From Pigoraptor vietnamica (Eukaryota > Opisthokonta > Filasterea): a DNA stretch of 16,197 bases. Position 1 is the stretch's first letter; the number at the start of each line of letters is the position of its first letter. Positions 1 to 7,787 of the stretch are shown piece by piece. The translations under genes and the position numbers were made by a program. The notes beneath the pieces are model-generated. The model ran no database searches. It saw nothing but the letters and a program-made list of their open reading frames with translations, and was not told where the DNA came from. Location of the stretch: NCBI GenBank assembly GCA_943704525.1, contig CALSCQ010002041.1, positions 1 to 16,197 of the forward strand, in the 5' to 3' direction.

Positions 1-77
<77 letters not shown>

Positions 78-226
78 ATGTGTGTGTGTGTGTGTGTGTG
101 TGCGTGTGCTTGTGTGTGTGTGCGTGTGCTTGTGTGTGCGTGTGCTTGTGTGTGCGTGACAGTGTGTGTGTGCGTGACAGTGTGTGTGTGTGTGTGTGTG
201 TGTGCTTATCCGATGGGAGCACGCAG
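1..226. repeat. (TG)n microsatellite at the left edge
   Basis: An almost pure TG dinucleotide tract fills the left edge and then becomes interrupted by GC, CT and ACAG variants towards position 226. It runs directly into the acceptor of the first visible NXT1-like exon, so it is best read as the 3' part of an intron. The dipeptide-repeat reading frames across it (Cys-Val) are not credible protein. Confidence 0.9.
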
Positions 227-608
227 AGCATAAGCGACATTTTGACAAACACCTCGCAAGGGGCAGACGAGTTTGTGCGGCTGTACTATGACCGTATAGA
301 CCAAAGTAGAATGGTGCGTTGGTGAAGAAAAGCGACGGACGTGTGCGTGTGCGTGCATCTGTGTGTGTGTGTGTGTGTCTGTCTGTCTCTGATGGTGTCT
401 GTGTGTGTGTACCTGTGTCTGTGTCTCTGTTAGCCTGAGTTTGTGCGGCTGGATTATGACCGTATAGACCCAAAAAGGTCGAATGGTGCGTTGGTGGAAT
501 AGCTATGGACGTGTGCGTGTGCGTGCGTCTGTGTGTGTGTCGTCTCGTCTGGTGTCTCTGAGGGAATCGATGGGCACACGTCTGTGTTTTAAGCTGATCG
601 GACATGTC

Positions 609-679
<71 letters not shown>

Positions 680-1370
680 TATGTGCGTCTCGGTGTGCTG
701 CATGTGTATTTGCGTGTGCGTGTGCGTGTGCGCGTCTGTGTGCGTGCCTGCGTGCGTTGTTTCACAGCATTTGCGATTTCCGTGGCCAACATCCCCGTTC
801 GTACGTCCTTCACGCAACATGCACACTCACTCACTCACGCGCACGCACGCACGCGCAGAGCATGGGCGATTTTTATAGGGCCAACCCCGTCTTTCTCTGG
901 AATGGCAATCGTATCCCACAAGAGCAGATGGCCGCCTTCTTCGCGCAATTGCCAGCGACGCACCACTCGATCGACTCGTATGACTGCCAGCCCGTAGAAG
1001 GTGCGGCTTTTGCCCTGCTGCACGTGCGCGCGTTCGTGCGCGCGTGTGTGCAGTGCGCCGAGTCATGTAATGCTAGCATAGCGGCACGCGCACGCCAACG
1101 CATATCCCTCCCGCACACGCGCACGCACGCACTCGTTCAGGCCTCACCTTTGCGAGTCACGTATAATCGCCTTACCGTTTACCCACGCAACGGAATTGTT
1201 AACGGGAGTTTCCCAATGCAGGCTCCCCTGCGTGCCTCTCGCTCGTCGTCAACGGCAGCGTGTCGTATTCGAACGGTCCGCGAAAGCCCTTCCACCAGGC
1301 CTTTGTGCTGGTGCATGACGAAGCGCGCGCCCTCCACCTCGTCGCATCGGACGCCTTCCGGTTCACGTGA
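227..1370 (+). CDS. NXT1: NXT1/p15-like NTF2-fold mRNA export cofactor (5' exon missing)
   Basis: Three exons, 227-313, 859-1000 and 1222-1370 (TGA at 1368-1370), join in frame (phases 0 and 1) to give 125 residues of the about 140 usual for NXT1. Donors are GTGCGT and GTGCGG; acceptors end ACGCAG, GCGCAG and ATGCAG. Diagnostic stretches are ADEFVRLYYDRID, VFLWNGN, AFFAQLP, YDCQPV, SLVVNGSVSY, FHQAFVLV and the terminal ASDAFRFT, which follow the order of metazoan NXT1/NXT2. In that family the protein forms an NTF2-like heterodimer with NXF1/TAP and carries mRNA through nuclear pores. No initiator Met lies in frame near 227, so a short first exon is expected to the left. The first intron seen (314-858) holds a degenerate copy of exon 2 and a (TG)n tract. 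A plain NTF2 is the main alternative, but the WNGN and DCQPV stretches favour NXT. Confidence 0.9.
434..535 (+). pseudogene. Degenerate duplicate of NXT1-like exon 2
   Basis: Positions 437-535 repeat 269-365: the coding stretch for EFVRLYYDRID, the donor GTGCGTTGG and the following GTGTGCGTGTGCGTGC intron sequence are all copied. The copy carries substitutions (Tyr to Asp in the YY pair) and a net 4-bp insertion before the donor (CCAAAGTAGAATG becomes CCCAAAAAGGTCGAATG), so it cannot replace the phase-0 exon. An acceptor-like TCTGTTAG lies just before it. It sits in the sense orientation inside intron 314-858. I read it as a decayed local tandem duplication. Confidence 0.8.
605..682. repeat. 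(TG)n microsatellite in the NXT1-like intron
   Basis: About 60 bp of uninterrupted TG repeats with short flanking variants lies in the intron between the exons at 227-313 and 859-1000. The pre-mRNA would carry a (UG)n tract here. Flanking sequence up to 858 stays rich in GTGCGTG and CACGCACG words that look like microsatellite decay products. Confidence 0.9.
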
Positions 1371-1541
1371 CGCACAATACACTCGCACAAAATGAGGCAA
1401 GCGCGCAGCTGCATCAGGGGTGCGGAACCATCCTGGTGTCCTCTTAGCACCCCTGCGCTGCATTCACTGCCACCTCGTCGCATCGGACGCCTTCCGGTTC
1501 ACGTGACGCACAATACACAAAATGAGGCAAACGTGCAGCAT
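1334..1541 (+). repeat. Direct duplication of the NXT1-like C-terminal coding end
   Basis: The segment 1334-1408, which encodes the last nine or so residues (HLVASDAFRFT), the TGA stop and about 40 bp of 3' flank, is repeated at 1470-1541. The first 50 bp are nearly identical. The second copy lacks eight bases (ACTCGCAC region) just before AAAATGAGGCAA. The copy lies in the 3' flank or UTR of the gene and has no upstream coding context, so it is a non-coding partial duplicate. The whole stretch 1371-1823 otherwise holds no credible gene. Confidence 0.85.
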
Positions 1542-1823
1542 TAACTATGGAGAAAGAATGGGTATATTGGCGGCTGTGCCTGACGTGCGACCGGCAGCAC
1601 TAGGGCACACACAGCGGCTGCGCGGCGGCTGGCACCACTCGTAGCCGGCGCCGTGTCGGTGTATCGCTGTGAATTCCCCTCCAGGTGGAGAGCGCGCCGC
1701 TGTATGCTTCTCGCAGCTTGGAGGGCTCTTTTTACCAACCGATCGGCGGCAAGCGAATGGGCTGTCGCCTCCTCAGTAGTAAAGCGTAAGTCTTGATGCG
1801 ATGGCCCCGCGTCAATGTTGCGC

Positions 1824-3215
1824 TCACCGTCCGCCGCGCCCCGCCGCCGCCCCACCCCCACCCCCGCGCCCCGCTGCGCCGCCTCCGCCAAACGCCGCCG
1901 ACGCCATCCCGCCGAGAAACTGGCCCAGTGACACGGGCTCAAAGTTCGCCTTTGCCTTCGATTCAAAGCCCGTCCGCGGGTCCAGCAGCACCTCGACGAC
2001 CTTCGCCAGCTGTGCGGGGGTCGCGAGTTCGAGGCCGTGCTGCGCCCTCTTTGCGCCGCCGTACACCATTTCGTTGACGACCGTCGCGACGCCGTTTGGC
2101 GCGTAGATCGTGCGCCGCATCCACAGACGCGCAATCTCGGGCCAGTGGTCGGGATAGCCCAGCGCGAGCATAACAGCAGACACCGCCGCCGACACAATCT
2201 CGTCCCCGGTGGCGTGCGTGAGGAAGACCGTGTTCGGCGTGTGGTCAGGAAAGAATGCGATGCACCGGCACTCGATCGACTGGCGCGGGTGCGCCTGCGC
2301 ATACTCGCGCGGGCAGCTGCGGTCCGAGATGGACGTGTGGAATGTGTAGCGCGCCTTTGCGCGGGAATCCGAGTCGTACTGCACGAAGAACAGCACTTCG
2401 TCCGCTGCCATTGCAGGGTAGTAGAACCACGCGTGAAGGGGCGCGTGCGTGGCGTCCATCTGAAACGACTCGTGCGACGTCCCCGACGCATCCACGCGCG
2501 CCACTGGCACAAAGTCGTCCGGCGCCACGACCGTCCGCGCGTCGCACACGGCAAGGTGGTCGTTGAGCACGGGATGCGCGTCGTCAATGTTGCGCCAGGC
2601 GTTGATCACCGCAAAGCGACCGCGGCGAAAGCGGCCGTCGACGCCGAGCACCTCGAACAGCCGCAGCGCAGTGCGCACGCTGTAATCGCAGTGTACAATG
2701 GGCGCCGGTTTGCCCGCCTCCCCGCTCATCGTGGCCATCGACGCACCCGCTGCGGCACTCGCCCTCTCGGCCCCACCCGCACCCGTGGGAGGATCCGCAC
2801 GGCGAATGGCGTGGTGGAAGGGTATCACGTGCGCGGCGCCGGTTGCGCGGCGGACGGCACTCACGACGTCCTCGTAGTAACGCGATTCAATGTCGGCCTT
2901 TGCGCCCGGCGCGTGGAAGTCTGCCGTGCGCAGCCGCGTGGGCGCGTGCACAAGCTCAAATCCATAGTCGCACAGGCGGGGCGGAGGGTGGACCGCGCGT
3001 GCATCAGCGACAGCGGCGTCGACGGGGACGATGCTCGCGACGGCCTCGGCGAGTCGCTGCGAGGCAAGTGCGGCTGGGAGTGACGAGGAGGGTCCATTTG
3101 CGCGCGCGTAATGCAGCGTGGCGGTGAGTGTGTGGGAGCCCTTGTCTGCCATGTTTGCGAGAGGGAGCGCGCGTCGTCGTTCCAGGAGGGCAAGGGCTTC
3201 TACTTTACGTGCCAA
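1824..3215 (-). CDS. CmcJ/NvfI/AsaB-like (GA4 desaturase-type) putative Fe(II) oxygenase
   Basis: A 463-residue open frame starts at Met 3213-3215; a second Met at 3150-3152 (residue 22) would give 442 residues. Family hallmarks occur in order: RYYEDVVSAVRRATGA (112-127), IPFHHAIRR (131-139), VHCDYS (174-179), INAWRNID (204-211), LAVCDART (221-228), FYYPAMAADEVLFF (264-277), YDSDSRAKARYTFHTS (280-295) and RQSIECR (311-317). His175, Asp177 and His293 are candidate metal ligands by analogy with non-heme Fe/2-oxoglutarate enzymes. Known members act in cephamycin, gibberellin and meroterpenoid biosynthesis; the substrate here cannot be told. Unusual features are a Gly/Ala-rich insertion at 143-170 and a C-terminal extension of about 135 residues ending in a Gly/Ala/Arg tail. 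The TGA stop overlaps a good donor sequence (G|GTGAGC), so a further 3' exon is possible, but no downstream exon is convincing. The gene is convergent with NXT1 and divergent from the F-box/ankyrin gene. Confidence 0.85.
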   Translation of the reverse strand: MARKVEALALLERRRALPLANMADKGSHTLTATLHYARANGPSSSLPAALASQRLAEAVASIVPVDAAVADARAVHPPPRLCDYGFELVHAPTRLRTADFHAPGAKADIESRYYEDVVSAVRRATGAAHVIPFHHAIRRADPPTGAGGAERASAAAGASMATMSGEAGKPAPIVHCDYSVRTALRLFEVLGVDGRFRRGRFAVINAWRNIDDAHPVLNDHLAVCDARTVVAPDDFVPVARVDASGTSHESFQMDATHAPLHAWFYYPAMAADEVLFFVQYDSDSRAKARYTFHTSISDRSCPREYAQAHPRQSIECRCIAFFPDHTPNTVFLTHATGDEIVSAAVSAVMLALGYPDHWPEIARLWMRRTIYAPNGVATVVNEMVYGGAKRAQHGLELATPAQLAKVVEVLLDPRTGFESKAKANFEPVSLGQFLGGMASAAFGGGGAAGRGGGGGAAAGRGGR

Positions 3216-3220
3216 AGACG

Positions 3221-3230
3221 GTCACGTGAC
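3221..3230. promoter_or_regulatory. GTCACGTGAC palindrome (E-box-like) at the oxygenase gene start
   Basis: A perfect 10-bp palindrome with a CACGTG core lies 6 bp upstream of the first Met codon of the oxygenase gene, or about 70 bp upstream of the second. CACGTG cores are bound by bHLH and bHLH-zip factors in many eukaryotes. Two further perfect copies occur at 11624-11633 and 12174-12183 inside receptor introns. Function is inferred only. Confidence 0.35.
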
Positions 3231-3906
3231 GGACGGCCGATTGTAAACAAAACACAAACAGAAAGAGCCCATCCCTTCCTCGATGTGCCTCTCAACCGCG
3301 CAGAGACAACGCGTGTGCGCTTATTGTCGAACTCTAGAGCGGGCTTTCTTTCAAGGCGAGCAAATCCGTCAACGACCGCCCTCAACTCTGTTACCTTTCT
3401 GACGGCCCGGCTTCAGTACTGGTCGCGTAGTGGTCGCGGAATCCCACTCCGGCCTGAGTGTCGCGGGACGAGCTGCGTCTGTGCGTCAGGGGTGAGTGGC
3501 GCCTGCTTTTCAGTCTCTTGTGCTAGTAAACAGCGTGCAACATGCTCGCGACCGCGGCTGTTTCACTTTCCCCCTGCGCTATGTATGCGAGCGTGACGTA
3601 CACTGAGGGTCACTTGTTTTCCTTCGTTTTCGCTCTCTCTCTCTCTCTTTTTTTTTTTTTTTTTTTTTGATTATGTGTGTGCAACTATGTTACGCGCACT
3701 GAAAGGATGCCTTACGCACTCGGTTTGCAGTGCTGTCTTGGACCGTGTGGGTGGGTGGCTTTGGGGGTCCATTCGCAGTCTGCGAGTGTGCGTGCTTTTG
3801 TGTGTTCCATGATACTTGAAACTAACCTGCACTTCGGCTTATTCGCAGCCGAATCCGCTGTCTGTCTTCTATCAGGAGCATTCCGTCGAACTTAACTAGC
3901 GGTCCA
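3231..3906. other. Divergent intergenic region with a (CT)n/T-run
   Basis: This stretch lies between the divergent oxygenase and F-box/ankyrin genes. Its clearest element is a pyrimidine run at about 3631-3668: alternating CT followed by about 20 T. No conserved protein, tRNA or obvious TATA box was recognised. Open frames here, including one of 161 codons from 3111 that overlaps the oxygenase 5' end, show no domain and are treated as chance. Confidence 0.6.
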
Positions 3907-4237
3907 CTTCCGTCCACGGCAATTGCGCTGGAACAGGGCGTACTGACGACGTTGTATCGACTTCCGTCCACGGCAATTGCGCTGGAACAGGGCGTACTGA
4001 CGGCGTTGTATCGACTTCCGTCCACGGCAATTGCGCTGGAACAGGGCGTACTGACGACGTTGTATCGACTTCCGTCCACGGCAATTGCGCTGGAACAGGG
4101 CGTACTGACGACGGACTTGAGTGGGATCGACTTCCGTCCACGGCAATTGCGCTGGAACAGGGCGTACTGACGACGGACTTGAGTGGGATCGACTTCCGTC
4201 AACGGCAATTGCGCGTGGAACAGGGCGTACTGACGAC
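3907..4237. repeat. Six-copy 54/62-bp minisatellite abutting the next ATG
   Basis: Units start at 3907, 3961, 4015, 4069, 4131 and 4193. The first three are 54 bp; the fourth and fifth are 62 bp because the linker ACGTTGTATCGA is replaced by the longer ACGGACTTGAGTGGGATCGA. The sixth is partial, with two changes (GTCAACGG and an extra G in GCGCGTGG). All share the core CTTCCGTCCACGGCAATTGC followed by GCTGGAACAGGGCGTACTGA. Copies are contiguous and nearly identical, so expansion was recent. The last unit ends within about 4 bp of the start codon at 4241, so the array makes up the proximal promoter and/or 5' UTR of the F-box/ankyrin-like gene. Confidence 0.95.
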
Positions 4238-4240
4238 GCC

Positions 4241-6484
4241 ATGGACGTCTCCGGCGATGGTGTGCCAGTGGGCGCGGGCAGCTTGTCTCGTCTGTTCGGT
4301 TTGTCCGCGGAGGTGCTCGACTATTTTTTCAAGGTCGCCCGTTTCACACTCACGGACGTCGGCCATCTCCGCGCGACGTGCAAGGGACTCCGCGACTTCC
4401 TGGACCGCATTCGTGACACGATCGTCAACGACAGCGTCGTCGGTAACTTGTCGCGGCCGGGTACCGTCCGTACGGCTACTGGGACATTGCCCGTGCGGCG
4501 AAGAGCGGGCACCTCGAGGTTGTTCAGCTGCTCCACGAGGACGAGGTCAGGCGCGGTCGCGTGACGCACTGCAGCAACGAGGCGCTCTACGCTGCTAGTC
4601 GCAGGTGCAACTTTGACCTTTATCTATTCATAGCCCGTAATCGACCCGAAGTCTTCGCTTGTCCCTATGGCGTTTATTACCCCGGGGCATTTGATGGACT
4701 GCGTCGCGAGCAGATTCTCGCGCTGCTGGAGGAGGCGCCGTCCTTCCTCTCACGGCGGGGTGGCGTCGATGCGATTGCTGCGGCTGTCCGTTGTGGGGAC
4801 GAGTGTCTCGCTGCTCGCATACTGCTGCTCCTGGATCGCAAGCTCTTGCGGAACCCAAATCTTGTCGCGGCGGCACTATTGTGTGCAGTCGACGGCGTCC
4901 TAAACGCGCTCATGCAGAGGTGGAGAAGTTTCGGCATGTCGGCGACGAAGATGACCAAAGCGCTTGTTCGTGGTGCCATTCGTAGCGACTCTCCTGCAGC
5001 ACTCGAGCGCGCGTTGCGGGTGGCCCCCATGCCGCTGGACAAAATCGATGATGAACGGTCGATATACGCGAAATGTACGGGGCCGAGGTCGTTGCGCCTT
5101 GCGAATATGGCGTGCGAGAGGGGCTTTCAGTTGGCGCTCTTGCGCCTGCGCGAAATGGGCGCCAATTGTTCTGTTGCGCACGGTTCGCGTGAGGAGATCG
5201 AGCGCTGCTTGGTCACGGGCAAGGCGAGCGTATCTTCCCGGACACTCATCAAGTGCCTGCTGTGCAAGGACTACGACGCGGCCGCATTGTGCGATAGCCT
5301 TGATATGTCGGACGATGACTTTTACGCATTTAAAGTGTTGGTGCACTATGGGGACGTGGACGCCCTGCGGTGGATGGATTCCCGAGGCATGCTGTCTGGC
5401 GTCCCGTGGGAACCGTCGGATCGGTTTTGGGATTTTTTGTACTGCTTTGCTTCTTTGGATGCTGACTTGCGCTTACCGCCACTTCCGTGGGAGCACTGGC
5501 GTGAGGGCTTGGGCTTGCAGTGCGACATGGTCGACTTTCTGCTGTCGCGGTGGAGCACAGCGAAAGGGGAGGGCTGGCAATCGTTTTTTGCGGTGACGCT
5601 CTTTTACCTGAACTGAAGGGCGGCGACGTTCGTCTTCTTCATCGCCTCTGCGAGCGCGTCGATGTCGTTGGTGTGTTCTCGCATCCCGATGTGTACGAAG
5701 GGAATATGCCGATATTGCCGTGGAGCGCGGCCACTTTGACACTGTGGTGCACATGATGGACGTCAATGCGCGCATTTCGCCCGTGTTTCATTCGCCGCTC
5801 ACGCGCGATCCAAACTCATTTGATCCCATTCGCCGACCGTTCAACCTGGAGAAAGCTCTGGAGACGGCCGTTGCAACCGACCAATACGACCTCGCGCGCA
5901 TGATCGACAGGCGCCTTCCCGGCCTACGCATGTCGTTGGGTGCGGCTGTCGTTTAATTTCTCGCCGGTGGAAGCTGTTTCGCTGGGTCCGTGCGCGCAAC
6001 CCCGCCGCCTCAACGCCCGACGAACTTGGGGAGGCCTTTCGTGCAGGGATCAAGGGGGGTTGCCTCGATTTCGTGCGCTGGTTCGAGGAACACCACCCGA
6101 ACGTTGTCGAGCATTGCATGCCGAATCTGAGGGGAGTGCTGTCGAAAGTGCGCGACATGAGGTCTCTGCGCGCCATCCTGGAGAAGTACGCGCCGTACTT
6201 TGTGTCGGGCGAATCGTTGTCGATGCCCGTCGATTCCGTCAGCTATGACACGTTTGCGCTGCAGCAGTCGCTCGGCATCCGACTTGTGGACCCTGCGCTC
6301 CGTTTCGATAGCCTCGCACGCGCAGAGGCAATTTCCTGTCGACGAGACCTCCTGCGGGCAGTCATTGACTATTGACTATCCTCTTCGTGGGCTTCCCGTC
6401 GGCAATCATTACACAAAGTGGGACAATCTGCCCCTGGTGGAGTGGCTTAAGGAAAACGAGAAAAAATTCAAAAGTGCGGAATGA
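4241..6484 (+). pseudogene. F-box/ankyrin-like gene with five frame breaks
   Basis: The start at 4241 sits in a strong context (GACGCCATGG). Residues about 21-57 (LSAEVLDYFF ... TLTDVGHLRATCKGLRDFL) look like an F-box. Downstream are ankyrin-like pieces: YWDIARAAKSGHLEVVQLLH near 4475-4530, GDVDALRWMD near 5350, VERGHFDTVVHMM near 5720-5755, and CLDFVRWFEEHHP near 6060-6100. F-box plus degenerate ankyrin repeats is a family expanded in Acanthamoeba-type amoebae and their giant viruses, with likely roles in ubiquitin-ligase substrate choice. The coding signal changes frame at about 4447-4470, 5575-5613 (near a T6 run), 5690-5704, 5926-5955 and 6364-6377, where a 7-bp duplication creates a TGA. 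The final stop is TGA 6482-6484. No GT-AG introns explain the changes, so I call it a pseudogene. Indel errors in the assembly are the alternative, and the longest intact frame (4447-5616) could still be expressed. Confidence 0.75.
6364..6377 (+). repeat. 7-bp tandem duplication (ATTGACT) disrupting the F-box/ankyrin frame
   Basis: ATTGACT occurs twice in direct succession. In the incoming frame it produces ATT GAC TAT TGA, an in-frame stop. Skipping one copy restores the frame that continues through PLRGLPVGNHYTKWDN to the final TGA at 6482-6484. This is the most clearly defined lesion in the gene, with the signature of replication slippage. Confidence 0.8.
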
Positions 6485-6706
6485 ACTTAACTTCAACTGC
6501 TGGAAATCCAGAGGACTGAGGGACTGGTTAATGCACAAACACACCACGCACCGTGCGCTTGAATGTGCATGAAATAGGAGCGGATAGAGTGCCGTTGTGT
6601 ATATTCGGCCAAAATGAACGCGCAATGACATCGGCAACAGGTTCGAAAGAGGACTGGCCACGCCCCCTACGCAACTGTCAGCCGCAATCTCGGAACAATG
6701 CGGGGT
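6485..6706. other. Short convergent intergenic spacer
   Basis: These 222 bp separate the 3' ends of the plus-strand F-box/ankyrin gene and the minus-strand EGF receptor. They hold no recognisable gene. No clear AATAAA signal is seen on either strand. Confidence 0.6.
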
Positions 6707-6828
6707 CTAAGTGTCGGTCGAATCTGGCTCGAACAGCGGGTTCTCGAAAATGCCGCCGGCCTCCGCGTTGCCGTAGATGAGCTCCTGCAGCGCCTTGGGC
6801 ATCTTCTCGAGGTCCGCCTCTGCGCTCG

Positions 6829-6865
<37 letters not shown>

Positions 6866-7220
6866 CGTGTGTGTGTGTGTGAGTGTGAGTCGAGTGAGCG
6901 GCGCGTGCAAAAGTGGCGATAACAAAGACAACGGCAAAATTAATGCATGTGCGATGTGTAGGTTGTGTTAAAGGGCGAGAGGGTGCAGCGCACGCCAGCC
7001 ACATGCACATGCCATAATACTAACAGTAGAGTACTCTGAGGGCGCAGCGCAGTCACACGTACCGTTGATGAAGACCTTGTCGCCGACGACCTTCGTCTCT
7101 CCCTCGGCACTGCGGATGTTGCCAAATCCGGCGCCGGTCTTCTGAACGATGAACGACTTCTTAAAGTCGCGAATGCCCAGCGCGGTGCCCTTCCCGCCAA
7201 GCCAGCTGTACGCGACGTTC
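6707..7220 (-). other. Receptor exons 39-40: cytoplasmic tail with NPLF motif
   Basis: Exons are 7063-7220 (158 nt, donor GTACGT) and 6707-6819 (113 nt including TAG). The tail of about 92 residues starts RNVAYSWLGGKG, includes IRDFKKSFIVQKTGAGFGNI and GETKVVGDKVFING, then EADLEKMPKALQELIYGNAE, and ends GGIFENPLFEPDSTDT. NPLF fits the NPxY/F class bound by PTB/FERM (talin-type) domains, and the same tetrapeptide occurs in the integrin beta-2 tail. No named domain is recognised in the rest. The (CA)n-rich intron end lies about 10 bp upstream of the last acceptor. Confidence 0.8.
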
Positions 7221-7711
7221 CTGTGGGCGCGGTTGATATTGCATTAGCAAACATGGATTGCGAAGCGCCGCGAAGTTGTGCGACAAGAGGGTGACAGCGA
7301 GGCGCAGTGAAATTTGCTCCAAAAAGGAGAGACAAAACAAACAAAGGCACACTCCCCGGCGCAAAGAGTGGGCGGCAAAATAAGCCAAAACATTTAAACC
7401 AATGCTCTACAGTGCAATATTAAGACGGTCAAAACATATAAACCAATGCCCTTAGGCGACAGTGGGATATGCCCTTAAGTGATCAATGTCAAGACGGACC
7501 TCTTGTGGTATATGACGGCGCCGGCGATGATGCACGCGAGGCCAATGCCGCCCACTGCGCATCCGACAATAATGCCAATGTTGCTCGACGACTTTTTGGT
7601 GGTGGTCGGGGCGGACGAAGATTGCTTGGCGTCTGCAAAGGGTGGGGTTAGGGTGCGTAGACGAAGGTTATGCACACACACACACCCATCCACACACACA
7701 TACACACCCAT

Positions 7712-7787
<76 letters not shown>

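Noticed and set aside
6-325. Open frames encoding Cys-Val repeats through the left TG tract
   Set aside because: They are translations of the microsatellite. Only the segment from 227 onward matches NXT1, and it starts at a splice acceptor.
434-485. Functional mutually exclusive NXT1 exon
   Set aside because: The 4-bp net insertion puts its end out of phase with both neighbouring exons, and the key Tyr pair is changed.
1541-2587. 348-codon minus-strand frame overlapping the oxygenase in another frame
   Set aside because: It is an Arg/Ser/Thr-rich shadow of the true frame, and its left end shows no conserved-looking protein.
2037-3083. 348-codon plus-strand open frame opposite the oxygenase
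   Set aside because: It is Arg-rich, without domain logic, and complementary to a gene with clear family motifs. High GC produces such antisense frames.
3111-3596. 161-codon plus-strand frame in the divergent intergenic region
   Set aside because: It overlaps the 5' end of the oxygenase, has no recognisable motif and has no supporting splice structure.
3907-4237. CRISPR-like array
   Set aside because: Units are contiguous without unique spacers and the genome is eukaryotic, so it is a minisatellite.
3822-4242. Repetitive-protein frames through the minisatellite on both strands
   Set aside because: Open only because three units are 54 bp (a multiple of three). The 62-bp units shift frame, and the array sits upstream of a clear start codon.
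4442-5956. Introns explaining the frame changes in the F-box/ankyrin gene
   Set aside because: No GT-AG pair removes the breaks without also deleting protein-like sequence, and one break is a plain 7-bp duplication.
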